DNA of 64,000 nucleotides from Sycobia sp. Sy_11 (Eukaryota; Arthropoda; Insecta; Hymenoptera; Epichrysomallidae). Positions 46,460 to 58,429 of this stretch are shown here, in pieces. Numbering within the stretch: the stretch's first letter is position 1; each line of letters opens with the position of its first letter. The stretch covers positions 1,172,501-1,236,500 of the forward strand of contig JACCIC010000139.1 of the NCBI GenBank assembly GCA_018907035.1, read 5' to 3'. Under the pieces are notes generated by a model. The model saw only the letters and a program-made list of their open reading frames with translations. It had not been told where the DNA came from and made no database searches. The position numbers were made by a program, and so were the translations under genes.

Positions 46460-46989
46460 GCGGCGCCAAATACCGCTTGGCCTTATTCGAGCCGCGCAAT
46501 AATCGACGGTGGGGGGGGGGGCTTTAAAAGCAAACGTCAGTAATATAAAAAACTCGTGGAGACGGCGGGAGGAGAGTCGGAAAGGGATGTGGGGAGGGGG
46601 GAGGACAATCGATCCCTCGAGAATACAGCTCATTATTAAAGGTAAATGTTTTCAGTCGCTGCTCGTTAATTTCAATCGAGCGCGCGCTTAGGCGAGAGAG
46701 AGAGAGAGAGAGCTCTCATAAATTCCACCGCTGCCGAGGAGAGAGAGAAAGAGAGGCCAGGAGCGATTCGAGCGTTATTAATCGCGTTATTTCGGAAAAC
46801 TCGACGGAGTCCCCGCGCGGCGCGGGAATAAAGGGCGCCCCGGCCGATATTGCGGCGCATCGCCGCGACCGCACCGCCAGCGCCGGGAGTAATGAAAGAG
46901 CTGCGATAAATCGCGGCCCTGATTAACGAAAGAAGTGCGCCGGCGCAGAGGGAGGGCATTTGATCTACACAGGGCCCGGGGATGAGGTG

Positions 46990-47025
<36 letters not shown>

Positions 47026-48660
47026 AAAGAGAAAGAGAGCCGGACGGCGACGGCGCTAGCTCGGAAAAGCTGCCCCGATCGGGCGTATATATTTCAGGGT
47101 TCGCCCGGGGGAAGGGGGGTTGGTGTGACGAGGGAGGAGAGGAGCCGCCAGCGGAATTACAAGGGTAGTTCCGCGAGGATCGACGAGCGAGATCGAGGAG
47201 CGGGGGCGGGTTGGGTGTGCTAGAAAGGTATAGTAGGTCGAAAGGCAGCCAAGCAGCCAATAAAGACATCGGCCTGCTGGTCTCTTTTTCTCCCCGACCC
47301 CGGCCCCGCCGCCCATCTCCCGGGTTCGGCGCGCGCTATTCTCCACCTCCAATTCCTTTTATTACGATTGTTACCGTCGATTTCGCTTCGCCCCCTCCCC
47401 CCCGCCGCCCCGTCCTCGTTCCACTTCGCTCGGCAACGAGAGCGAGAGAAACGGGCAGAAAGGAGGAGGAGAGCGAGAGAGCGAGAGAAAGAGACAGAGC
47501 CCCCTTACAAATTTCTTCTTTTGCGAGCGAGTCGCGCGGTCGGCAGCTGCGGCGAGAGCGCGAGGGCCGAAAAAGCTCCGAGTTTAAGGAGCGTAAAGTT
47601 GCTTACCGCTCGCTAACCCCCACACCCCGCCCACAGCTCCGACGAGGTACGGGGGGGGGGGAATTTCGGCCACCCGTCGCTTTCCGCTTGCTTTTCTGCG
47701 CGCGCGCGCGCGCGCGAAGAGGCAAAGACGCGAGATAGATACGACGTGCAATCCCCCCGGCGCGTAACTCCGTCCGCGGGCCAAGAGCACCGCGCGGGCG
47801 GACTTTTGCTTGCCTCCGTGTCTCTTCTCTCTCTCTCTCTCCCTCTCTCTCTCTTCCGCTCTCATACTTGGTGTAAGTGCACGTGCGCGCTCGTACGCGC
47901 GTATGTGTTCGCTCGCAGCCAGCCAGTCAGCCGGCGGGGAACAATTCGTTTCGCTGTCTCCCCCCCATCCCCGTGATAAATCGCGATGGCCGGCAATGGG
48001 TTCCACCTTCGCGTATCTTCCGCCCCGCGCCCTCCGCCACCCTCGCCGACCACTCGGCACGTTCCTCGATCGAGCAAGATTTCCAGCTGTACGCCCGAGG
48101 GGGCGGCGCGGGGGGGGGGGGACAGGAGACCTCCTGCTCCTCCTCCGAGCTCGAGGAAAAATTACGAAACGGGTAAAAAGCCCCGCGGGCGGACGGAGAA
48201 AGATGAGAGATACACGCCCGCGGCGTGGCGACGCCGGGCGCTCCGAAGGAAGAGGGAGGGGGAGGGCGAGAGTGAGAGAGAAATAGACGTATGAAGGAAG
48301 AGCAGCAGCAACAGCGCCGGCAAGTGGACGAGTGAAATCGAAATCCGACGGCTCGGGACGCGCTTAATCACTACGATTTTCGCGTTTTCCGGATCCTCTT
48401 GGGGTGGGGGGGGGAGAGGGGCACAACGGCGAGCGCCCTGTCGCAACTTCTGCCTCCGAACCGACGGCTCAAGCCCGTCGCGATTACTTTTTGCCGCGCT
48501 ACACAGGAGGGACTTATTCGCTTGCGAAGCGGCCGGGGGTAGAAGGTATGGCCGAAGCTGGCGAGCTCCCTCGTCAAAATTGAAAAAGACTTAAGCGAGC
48601 TCGCGGCTACTTTTTAATCTGGTCCCCCTCCGGCGAGGGCTTCTGCTCTGAGAATTAAAT
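46460..48660. other. long CpG-rich block
   Basis: CpG-dense DNA with GA and CT tracts, G runs up to about 10 and a (CG)9 run (47699-47716). Frames of 80-175 codons overlap on both strands and are Arg/Pro/Ser/Ala-rich. I see no supported gene. Confidence 0.55.
46992..47023. repeat. (AG)n microsatellite, 32 bp
   Basis: Pure AG run. Confidence 0.95.
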
Positions 48661-50930
48661 CCAATATAAATGATATGTGCTTCTTTTCCGAGGGTTCGAA
48701 ATGATATTGAATTTTGACTGGGCGCAGAAAAATTATATCTGCTAGAACCTCGAGACTTGCTTCTGGAATGGAAAAAAAATTACTTTCAAAATTTCTGCTT
48801 TGAGAAGTTAGTTTATTTTTAAATACATTTATTATATAAAACTGAATAGATTTCCTTCGACGCGAAATTTCTACACCTTAACAACTATCACAGCTACATC
48901 AAACGTATACCTATGTTATATTAATAACGTACACTAATTTATCGTCTATCTAATAAATATATTTTATTAAGGCTGCGCGTTATGTTTCGTTTTTTGTGCG
49001 TTGTCTAAATTTCAAACTAAACTCGATTTCGTAAATGAATAAATGAATTAAGGCAGGAATCTGTATATTAACTTGGGAAGAATTAAAAGGCGAGATTTTT
49101 ATCTCGCCGCGGTATGATAAAGAGAGGCTAGTAAACTTTTAGAAGAAAAAAATAAGTTTATAAAATATGTACTGTAATATAAACTTGCAAAATAATATGA
49201 AAATTTAGAAATCCAGTAATTGCTTTAAAACAATCATTATGAAGACAAAATCGCTAAACGAAAACCGCTAAAACTTTTTTAATCTACAAGTATTCTTTAC
49301 TCTTCTCGCGAATTTCCTATTAGGGAACATATTTTAGAAATTGCTGTTTTCGATAACTTTTTTCTTCATCATTGTCTCATTTCTTTTTCTTTTCCAAGGA
49401 CGGAGAAATAATAATTTTTAAAAGCATTTTTACACGTCCGCGATACAGCAAAACGTCGGAAATATAAAACGTCAACAAAACAGAGGGAGCTCTCAACAAA
49501 GTCATTAATCCAGCAAAATATTGTAAAATTGTCCACTTAGTTAAAAAGAAGTAATAATCGTATAATAAAGAAACTGGCTTGGCACCGGTAAAAACAGATT
49601 TCTTATTATTCAACGACTACTAAATCTAAGAATTTACTGTTGACTTGATGTATTGCAATGAAATAATATAAAATAGCTTCTAATGCTTCAGCTCTCCAAT
49701 GAACTTGAATAAATAAAAAAGACTATTAATTTTATCCTGAAATCGTAAAAAACCGCTTTTCTGTAATTTCTTGCTTCTTTCATTTTCAAAACAATTTCTA
49801 CCTCGCTCAAGAGATATGACGGCCATATGGTCTGGTCTGTTTTTTTTTTTTTTTAATTAACTTTATTGTTATGGACTGCTGAGAAATATAAAACAATGTT
49901 TCTTATCGTTAATAAAAAGAGATAATTATCTTCTCGAAATTGAAGCTATATTAGTTCCCCACGTCTGTTTTACAGCAAACACAATTATTTAATGATAAAT
50001 CCGGAGCAAGTAAATTAAATTAGAATACTGTATAAAAGAGACATTATACGGAGATTTATAAAACACAATTTAGATATATATTTTAAAGGCCTTATCTATC
50101 TTAATGCTCACGGATTTGTTATCATTAATTTCATCAAGACCGTGAAAAAGAAAAAGTAGCAGTGATAAAATTAATGCTCCTAAATACGTTGACTGCGCGT
50201 TATATTTATAGAAATATCGCGTGTAAGTACATTAAATATTTGTACGTTGTTTTCAATTTTTATAACTTACGCACGCAATCTTTGTGTGCCCGAGGGAAAG
50301 ATTGTTAATTAAATCAATTTCAACGTATAGATAATTTTAATTTAACGCAGAAAATCTTCGTTGTAGCAAAATACGGAGAAAATTATTCGACCCATATCTT
50401 TATTCGTAATATTTTTCATAAATAACGAGGAGCGCGAAACGTTATTTATTCAATGCAATGGCCGTGTATTTTCTTATTAAACGTAAAATGTAATTATATT
50501 TCGGCTTTTTGTCTCGTACATCATTTATTTCGTATATTATTTTTTTTTTTTACGCACACGCTCGTTTACTCGGACTTACACAATTCGGATGAATAAATAC
50601 ACTCTGTCGAAACACCGTTTATTTTTACAATAAATTAAATTTTTAATAATGAAAATAATGGGAATGAGCTATAAAAATGGCAAATTTCACCTTTTATATA
50701 AGTGTATATTTTCGTTTCTTGATTCCGACAACTTTCTCTGAATCGTTTACTCGATGTTCAATAAAATTTTTTCATAGATTATTCATAGATATTACAAGCG
50801 AATGCTTTTCGTTGATAATGATGACTCATGGATCTTCATAATAATTATGATGAAATTAAATGTCCAAGTGTGTTTTGAAAATCTATTCCATACAAACTTC
50901 CATACAAAAAAAAAAAAAAATAAGCTGTCG
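48660..50930. other. longest microsatellite-free AT-rich block
   Basis: About 2.3 kb of AT-rich unique DNA with only homopolymer T and A runs (for example 49840-49854 and 50908-50922) and no long dinucleotide tract. No frame exceeds about 80 codons. I see nothing else. Confidence 0.6.
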
Positions 50931-51361
50931 ATCGATAATGCCGAATTCGCGCAGCGGGCGGCCGGCATCGCTCGACTAAAGCGCACCTCGCTCTGTACGC
51001 ATTGAGAAATTATCTCCGGAACAACGTAATTTGAAGCTATTTTTAAACGGAGCATCGCGCCAAAGCCTAATCCAATATTAACGGACTGGCCTTCGGTTCG
51101 CACCCGGCATTAACACCGGCCACGACGTACATAACTGTAGACGCGCGCGCGCACACATACACACTCACACACACACAAAAGCGCCAAGCGCGCGCGATCG
51201 CGCCGAGTTCCGGGTTAGTAAAGTTTCATAGATAATATTCCGCGCCGAACGAGCGGCAATACGAAAGGCCGCGAGAGTCGCGCGGCGATTAACTTGATTC
51301 AAATTTGATTGTGATGGAAAGTTACCGTCGCTCTATACGTGTATATGTATATTTATATATG

Positions 51362-51394
<33 letters not shown>

Positions 51395-52420
51395 ATATAC
51401 AGAGGAACTCTCTGGACACAGATTACAAGAGCGCGCTCGGCTACAAGATTATGCTAATCGCCCATCGGTTGGTCGTTCGTTCGGTTTTTCGCCCGCAGTA
51501 TGTAGGGTAATTTAATGTTATTTCTGAGAGGGCTAGGGCGAGCAGATAAGACTTCCATGCCACCGACTAGGAAAATTAGCGAAAAGTATAATTGCAATCA
51601 TTCCATGTGCTACCCTCTCCCCCCCCCTCTCTCTCTCGCACTCCCTCTATGCCTTGGGCGAGCTAGAAGAGGAGAAAACGTCGGGCGGCTAATAAACATG
51701 TAAAGCGCGCCACTGGGAAAAATCGATCGGGCCATCAGATTAGGCTCTCTGCCGCGCCGGGGCGCAGTCGAGCGACCCATCCGTATAAAGTTTAACGGAA
51801 TGGCCCGCCCGCCCCACCCCCATTCCCCGAACCTTCCCCTCCAAAGAACGCGCCCGGCTGTTTCCCGCCTAGCTATTTTTGACTCGCGAGCCATTTCCCC
51901 TTAAACTGCATATAACTTGGAATCACGATGCCCGTCTACGCAGACGTGCGCGATCGTGCGCCTGCGAGTATGCGCGCGTACGTGTTGTTTGTCCCCCCCC
52001 TCCCTCTCCTCCTCCGCCACCTCGCCCGCGTGACCCGGCGCCGTAGGCGCGTGATGTTGCACGCGCGGACAATGAAAAAAAAACAAAAAAAAAAAAATCG
52101 ATATATAGAGCACCGGCCGCTGGCCGGTGTAACAATAGCCTTGCCGCGCGGCGCGGCGATGGGGGGGGGGGGCAACGCTCCGCTCCCTTGCCCCGGCGAA
52201 TCCTTTTAATTTGCCACCCCCTCCCACGACGCGCCGGGCAGGCGCGCAAATATAATACGGCTCGAAAACGCTGCCGTCGAACAAACAGTTATCGCGCGTG
52301 CGCGCCCCAGAAAAAAAAGGCCGCTCGCGCACGAGCGTTCGAAGCGTCCTCGTGCGCGGCGCGACGCGTTTGCGTTTCGAGCCCACCTACGCTGGGCTGC
52401 GGGGTGCCAGAGGGGTTCGC
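50930..52420. other. CpG-rich block
   Basis: CpG-rich DNA with CG/CA alternation near 51140-51178, a TA tract, C and G runs and an A run near 52078-52096. Opposite-strand frames overlap throughout 51900-52390. I see no supported gene before 52422. Confidence 0.55.
51362..51385. repeat. (TA)n microsatellite, 24 bp
   Basis: Pure TA run followed by CACACATACATATACA. Confidence 0.9.
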
Positions 52421-52421
52421 G

Positions 52422-52493
52422 ATGGGAAAGGACCGGGAGGTAGCTTCGTTTAGGCCACGCTGGGTGGGGGGGGGGCTGGATGAAATGGGATTG
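52422..52493 (+). other. candidate first coding exon (unverified)
   Basis: An ATG with G at -3 and G at +4 opens 24 codons, starting Met-Gly-Lys-Asp-Arg-Glu-Val and ending Asp-Glu-Met-Gly-Leu. They run straight into TTG|GTAAGTTTTG, a near-consensus 5' splice site at 52494. The peptide is not low complexity except for three Gly from a G run. The same frame stays open to 52853 without splicing, with nothing recognisable beyond the donor. The donor leaves phase 0, which matches the acceptor-led segment at 53540. I do not recognise a protein family. Confidence 0.18.
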
Positions 52494-53539
52494 GTAAGTT
52501 TTGCCGTGACTTTAACCAGCTCGAATTGGCTGGTTGGCTGGGTAAAAAAAAAAAAAATTGCACGGGGACACAGATGGGGCGGTCGGCTGGGTTACGGCGA
52601 GAATAAATCATTTGGGAAATTTTCAAAACGTAGACTCCGTAAATTTTTTGATAACCATTGCGCTAATAAAATTATAAATATAACAAATGTGATTTATAGA
52701 AGAACGTATAAAAACCGTTGGGCCATTATCGTTGTAAAGCTTGCGCAATGGCTACGCGCTACAATTTTTATTCAAAACCATATTAATAAAAAAATTTTAC
52801 GCAGACATAACCTATATAACCGGGGGGTTCTTTTATTCAAAGTATACCGCTAATAGTGGGAGCTATGGTAGATATAATAGTATGCGTACGCATGTAGGGC
52901 ATCAACGTCCGTTACGATAGCGAGTTGGTCTCGGCTCAGATTGAGATTAGTATCAGAAGGCGTCGGCTTTTTCATGGCGAATCGTAACACCGAACAAGAG
53001 AATGGCTTTTTGAATTATGTTTTTTGTTGCCCGGAAGTATTGCAAAACGCGAAAAATAAAGAAAAATAGATATTCGCAACTATATCGGTCTAAACTAAAT
53101 AATTACTAGTTTTGTTGCGGAATTTTTCATAAATTTTTTAATTGATATTACTTTTGATGATATTATTATTGATCAAATGGTTAGATACAACTATTTAATA
53201 TTGTATATTACGTAATATAAGGGTATTTTTTATGATATTGATTATTAATACTTATACATATATATTTAATTAATTTTAGGCATTGTTAGTATTAACTATT
53301 GTTAACCGGTGCTATTCTATACCGATTCCGTAGAAAGTGCTCTGTTTTTAGCTATACATAATATTTAAACATCAAATGACCGCAAATTCTAGTCATTCAT
53401 GCCCTGTAATTGGATCTATTATGTATCGCTGCCAATCTTCAAGCGAATTCACCGAACTTTTTTTGAAATGAAAACGTTTCACGAAAGATTATAAGCTGAA
53501 GCTGTAAATTACATTTTACAAAAGTTCTCATTCCCATAG

Positions 53540-53629
53540 GAGGTGACGAATCTGCTTGAAGAATTGAATCGATTCAGATCATGGATAGACCAAGAAAATG
53601 TGCAGCAGTGTTTGTCCAAACGGGCTTAA
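53540..53629 (+). other. candidate terminal coding exon (unverified)
   Basis: After the acceptor-like TTCTCATTCCCATAG, a frame of 29 codons runs to TAA at 53627-53629. It reads Glu-Val-Thr-Asn-Leu-Leu-Glu-Glu-Leu-Asn-Arg-Phe at its front and ends Cys-Leu-Ser-Lys-Arg-Ala. It is amphipathic and helix-like, with no low complexity, unlike most frames here. An in-frame TAG sits immediately before it, so it can only be coding if spliced. The phase is compatible with 52422-52493. There is no AATAAA in the next 130 bp. It could also be a fragment of a dead transposon. Confidence 0.17.
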
Positions 53630-53651
53630 TGATAATTTTTTATCATTAAGC
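53624..53651. repeat. perfect 12-bp-arm hairpin
   Basis: GCTTAATGATAA and TTATCATTAAGC flank TTTT, giving a 28-base perfect stem-loop. It overlaps the last sense codon and the stop of the candidate exon at 53540-53629. Confidence 0.9.
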
Positions 53652-53779
53652 GCTATCAACTAAATGGCAAGAAAAGTTGGCAGAAGCTAAGAATACTGAA
53701 TTATTATTCATCGGCTTGACAATTTCATCCACGCTCGTAACAAATTAATTTCTTACAACTCCGGCCAATCCCTTTGGAT

Positions 53780-53859
53780 CTTCTATACGGGTGCTCTTAT
53801 CCCCCGCTCTCCTTGAATTTTAACATCTTTTTTTTTATCCGTCCATCGGACACCTTTCT

Positions 53860-53900
<41 letters not shown>

Positions 53901-54840
53901 CATCTCGCCTCCCGCATCGAGTGCGGGAATCGCCGATAAGTTGGAATCGGGGCCGAGCTTTCGGCAGCGCGCGCGATAATGTGCCAGAGTGCCGAATCCG
54001 TTGCGGACGGCGTCGGGGATAATTGAAACTTCGCGCTCGTCGAGCTGAAGGGCTTTTTGCGCGCGAGCGGGGTATGGGTAGGCGACAAGCAGCGCACGCG
54101 TTCCTTTGAGCGGCGCGTTCGGCCTTTGTCTTGTCCCGCGCACTCTGCGTCGCCGACCTGCTACAAAGCCGGGGATAACATATATAGCCGTAGCGGAGTG
54201 TCCCGGGGGGAGAGACCTCTCTCGACTCTCTCTCTCTCTCTCTCTCTCTATTTCTCTCGCGCCTACCCTGGAAAAATCAGAAAAGCAAACTCTTCGGGGG
54301 AATATCGTGCAGAGGGACGGCGCGTCGAGAGTCAATGCTCTCAGTCAAAGATGTGACGCGGCGCTAGAGAGAGGCGGGAAATACGTAACGGCAGCGTATC
54401 GGAGAGAAAAATGACGAGGAGGGTGGGAGAAAGGAGCGGGAAGGAGAAAAAAAAGCGGACCTCCCACTATAAATCTGAATAAAAATTATTTATAGCGGTC
54501 CCCTGGAGAACGGAGAAAGTGGGAGAGACGACCGGGGCACGCTTTCCTTCTCCGTCCGCAGCATATCTACTCTAGATAGAAGCGTATACGGACTTCTCTC
54601 GCGAAACCCTCTCCTTTGCCTATACGACGAACTCAAGGTGTATATATATATATATAGACGTAGGCGTTGACGGCACATCCAAATATAATATGACCGCGCT
54701 TCCTCTGCCCCATGGGAATAGATCCGCAAAGCCCAAACGACCAATGGAAAATCGGCGGGCGCTCACATGGCGCTGCTGGTATGTTAATGGAAATTTATGA
54801 AATTTTCATATTCTCCCCGCCAGGTATACTCTTCTGTCCT
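53780..54840. other. CpG-rich block with CT tracts
   Basis: CpG-rich DNA with CT tracts (53864-53897 and about 54228-54249) and a short TA tract near 54640-54656. Frames through the CT tracts read Ser-Leu or Arg-Glu repeats. I see no gene. Confidence 0.6.
53864..53897. repeat. (CT)n microsatellite, 34 bp
   Basis: Pure CT run. Confidence 0.95.
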
Positions 54841-54863
54841 CCGTTGCAATTTATTCTCTTCTT

Positions 54864-54866
<3 letters not shown>

Positions 54867-54909
<43 letters not shown>
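54867..54909. repeat. (TA)n microsatellite, 43 bp
   Basis: Pure TA run. Confidence 0.95.
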
Positions 54910-54912
<3 letters not shown>

Positions 54913-55720
54913 TTGGCAGAAGTGTCCACACGTTTCGCGATTATTAAGTGCTTATATTCGCCTCCTGGGACGCCTCGGCGCGAAACCGACAAATTTAATC
55001 TCGGCTTTAATTAAGCTAGGCAATTACTATTTTTCAAAATTTACAATACGCTCGTTCTGTATTCTAGCGATGCCGAAAAAATTTTCACCATCCAAGTATA
55101 TGGTACAGAGCAATTTCGCTCGAGTCCCGTGTCAATTTTTGCTCGAACCACAATCTTGAACAATATTTATTTAATAATATTTATTCATAATATATTTTAA
55201 TGAACGAGCGTTCTAAATATAAATAAAAGATATAATGAAAATGAAAGATATACTCGTTTCAGTTTAAAATTCGGTAAAAATATTAATTCATCCAAATTTA
55301 CCGTATTTTCCGACTTTTTCAATCAATAATTTTTCACTCGTTTCAACACAATAACGAATTTCCACCGGATTATCCCTTTATGGACTCTGAGCATCGATCA
55401 CCGAGAGTAGGTTGCACAACAATTACGGTTAATTCACCGGGTGAAATTAGCCGTTAAATGGGCTTTTTTTTTTTTTTTAATTCGTATTACAAGCGCTAAT
55501 AATGCTGGGCGATCAAAACAGCACGCACAAACAATCCATCATTCGACATAGACATGAATAAACATCAAGATGGGCCTCTCTTTTATTACACGCTTTGTGT
55601 ACTGATATTTAACAAGCAACATCCTTAATGGAATGATAAATGAATCTGGCCCCGTGTTTATACACACTTATACGGGCGAGCGTTTATATGCGCGCGCGGG
55701 TATATAAATTCGAACTCGAC
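54910..55720. other. AT-rich unique block
   Basis: AT-rich DNA with a T run near 55466-55479 and no microsatellite until 55724. I see nothing specific. Confidence 0.6.
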
Positions 55721-55721
55721 C

Positions 55722-55723
<2 letters not shown>

Positions 55724-55782
<59 letters not shown>
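55724..55782. repeat. (GA)n microsatellite, 59 bp
   Basis: The longest pure GA run of the window. Confidence 0.97.
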
Positions 55783-55783
<1 letters not shown>

Positions 55784-55912
55784 GCCAATTTATTGTAAAG
55801 AAAAAGAAAGTCGATTATGTGTTTACCTCGCGTGGTCGCTCGTATAAAGAGATTTCTCTCTATGCTTCGTTCATTTTCTAAATCATCCTTCTGCGATGCG
55901 CAAACAACGAGG

Positions 55913-55917
<5 letters not shown>

Positions 55918-55948
<31 letters not shown>
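55918..55948. repeat. (GA)n microsatellite, 31 bp
   Basis: Pure GA run, 135 bp after the 59-bp tract. Confidence 0.95.
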
Positions 55949-55952
<4 letters not shown>

Positions 55953-56405
55953 GATAGAACGAGAAAAAGAGGGACAGAGAACGCACGCGTTCGACTTTTC
56001 CTTAAAAATTTTCTCTCCCCGTCGCCCCCTGCTCGCGGCGAGGCATAGGAGAGAAAAGAGCTAAATTTAATACTCGGAGACGGAGATCGTTAATTTTTCA
56101 TTTAACGAATATAAGGAGCCAGCGGGCCCGTTAATGACGATCGAATGAGCCAGCGGAAAGCAAGAACTTGTACAAGGAACGATGTGTGCGTGTGTGCGTC
56201 CGCGCGCGGGTGCGTGTGCATGTGTGTGTATGGTTTTCGAAAGATTTATTAATCGCTTGTCCCTTCTCCGCGTTCTCGAAAGCCGCCATCCATCTTCAAC
56301 CGTCAAGGACTCTCCAGGATACGTTTTTTACCTTCCGTACTTGTCCTCCTCCTACACACATATAACTGCTCCCATATATACACAGCGCTGCACGCACGCT
56401 TAGCC

Positions 56406-56430
56406 GCAGCAGCAGCAGCAGCAGTAGCAG
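56406..56430. repeat. (CAG)n trinucleotide repeat, about 8 units
   Basis: CAG run with one TAG unit. The surrounding frames are not convincingly coding. Confidence 0.85.
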
Positions 56431-56918
56431 CGCGCTCTCGGAAAACTAAAAATTCGACTTGACGCGCATCAGGACCGCGTTTGTACTTCTCGGGCCGCGG
56501 CAAGCTGAGGAGCAGGAGACTGGGAGGAGAGGCGGGAGCTCGATTCCACAGTCCGAGGCAGGTCGATCTCTCTATGATGGGTTCGACGGGACGAATAGTT
56601 GGATATTGGCGAGGCAATGTCGCGCGCCGAGATTACGTATATATATATATATAATAAGCGATCCATCTCCTCGATCGGAAAGCTCCCCGCTCCCCGAGCT
56701 TTCACAAGTCATAATTAACATCTGCCCTTTCTCTTCGTATCGACGCGGGTCTTCTATCGAACTGGCTTCGCGGCCGGCTGCGCTGTTCTTGTGACGCGCG
56801 ACCTCCAAAGGCCTCTCGCTCGTCCCACGCTCCATCCTATCTGTACTTCCTGTAAATATCATGCTATAGTGTCGGCTAGGTGCGCGCAAATAACAAATAA
56901 CGGGAAAGAGAGATATTT

Positions 56919-56920
<2 letters not shown>

Positions 56921-56957
<37 letters not shown>
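56921..56957. repeat. (GA)n microsatellite, 37 bp
   Basis: Pure GA run. Confidence 0.95.
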
Positions 56958-56960
<3 letters not shown>

Positions 56961-57105
56961 GTAAGTGGGGGGAGGGCGAGCAATGAGGCAAGGATGAGAA
57001 GAACGTAAACGGCCCGCGGACTGTCTCGGTGCAATTATCTAACTGGATAAATTAGTAGAAAGTTGTACGGCGGAGTAAAGAAGCGAGAAAGGGGATAGAT
57101 GTAAG

Positions 57106-57107
<2 letters not shown>

Positions 57108-57176
<69 letters not shown>
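57108..57176. repeat. (TA)n abutting (GA)n, 69 bp
   Basis: TA run to 57144, two bases (AC), then a 30-bp GA run from 57147. The two repeat types are practically fused. Confidence 0.95.
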
Positions 57177-57177
<1 letters not shown>

Positions 57178-57365
57178 GACGCGTGGCTTATGCAGACTTC
57201 TGAAATTAGCTTCGTCATAGGTCTGCTGGCGTCGGGAGAGTTTTGCTCCGGTAGTTCTATATATGACGTCTGCTAATACACGAACTTGAGATTCTCTCGA
57301 CTGATGGAATGGAATGTAACCGCCCGCTATGTAGGACCCCGAAACTTGAATGGAGCAGGAGAGGC

Positions 57366-57369
<4 letters not shown>

Positions 57370-57410
<41 letters not shown>
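57370..57410. repeat. (GA)n microsatellite, 41 bp
   Basis: Pure GA run. Confidence 0.95.
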
Positions 57411-57412
<2 letters not shown>

Positions 57413-57593
57413 AGAGAGAGGGAATCAAAGACATCGGGGAGAAAAAGAATCGGAGAGAGGGCTTTCTTACGCGGTAGTGCAACAGAGCGCTTGAAAAGCC
57501 GCAGGTGTTAGTTCTCGCTTTACATTTTTCCCTCTTACTGAACTTTTTTCCATTGCGCTCTCTGTGTTCAGGGACTTTTACTCTTTGTCTTTC

Positions 57594-57596
<3 letters not shown>

Positions 57597-57631
<35 letters not shown>
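57597..57631. repeat. (CT)n microsatellite, 35 bp
   Basis: Pure CT run. An acceptor-like string ending GTGTTCAG lies about 25 bp upstream, but what follows is simple repeat. Confidence 0.95.
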
Positions 57632-57633
<2 letters not shown>

Positions 57634-58006
57634 TCTTCTTTGGCTTTTGCGCCCAACAAACTCTCTTCCTCTGCCCCTTTATCTCTTGCTCTCACTCTTC
57701 CTCGCTTTCGAGTTTTCGCTATCCTTCTCCCTCGTTCTCGAGCCGCCGACGCGTCTCTTGCGCAGAGTCTCAGTCTCTCTCGACAATGCCGTGGAGAACG
57801 CTGCAACCCCCCTCCACATCCACCACCACCAAAGACGTAATTTTAAGGAAAACCTACAGAGTTTCCATTGACTTTTGACTTGACGCTCTCTCTCTTATTC
57901 TCTCTTTCTCTCACTGTCTTCCTCCCTCTCTCTCTTTCTCTCTGTAACTCACTCCATCGTTGCGGACGCGAATGCGGCGAAGATGCCTGTTGAAGTTTTA
58001 CGGCCT

Positions 58007-58008
<2 letters not shown>

Positions 58009-58062
<54 letters not shown>
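58009..58062. repeat. (TA)n microsatellite, 54 bp
   Basis: Pure TA run. Confidence 0.97.
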
Positions 58063-58067
<5 letters not shown>

Positions 58068-58198
58068 AACTGCATAACTCGCCTAATACCTTTTCGACTT
58101 TATAGTAGGGCGGCTATTATTATTGCTAGTCGTTAAAACTGTTATTTCTCCATACTGGTGCGTAATCACATCAAAAAGGGAGGGGGTGGCGAATGAGT

Positions 58199-58219
58199 GA
58201 GAGAGAGAGAGAGAGAGAG
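58199..58219. repeat. (GA)n microsatellite, 21 bp
   Basis: Pure GA run. Confidence 0.9.
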
Positions 58220-58296
58220 TGAGAGAATACTGCCATCGATTTAATAATGCTCCCCGATCGTCAATAATGCGCGTGAAACGCAAGAGAGATAGAGAG

Positions 58297-58300
<4 letters not shown>

Positions 58301-58332
<32 letters not shown>
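58301..58332. repeat. (AG)n microsatellite, 32 bp
   Basis: Pure AG run. Confidence 0.95.
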
Positions 58333-58337
<5 letters not shown>

Positions 58338-58429
58338 AAATACAGAAATCCAATGGCATTTTCGAAATAATCATCCAGTTATAAGTATCGTTGGGCAAAA
58401 ATGATTTACTCCGCGCGGCGCGCAATAAC

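Larger units (their letters stand above)
45180..46460. other. AT-rich block with decayed minisatellite
   Basis: AT-rich DNA. The part at 45490-45790 is a purine-biased degenerate repeat (listed separately), and a TA tract follows at 46277. I see no gene. Confidence 0.55.
52600..53780. other. AT-rich block, possible intron
   Basis: AT-rich unique DNA. If the flanking candidate segments are exons, most of it would be a phase-0 intron of about 1.05 kb from GT at 52494 to AG at 53539. The composition fits an intron but is equally like other AT-rich blocks here. Confidence 0.35.

Noticed and set aside
47211..48294. Several overlapping frames of 100-175 codons on both strands
   Set aside because: Same compositional artefact, with GA/CT tracts inside.
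52188..52853. 221-codon + frame taken as one unspliced gene
   Set aside because: Its first third is CpG-rich low complexity with no ATG in good context, and the last third is AT-rich Lys/Asn/Ile/Arg sequence. Only the short ATG-to-donor segment inside it is kept as a candidate.
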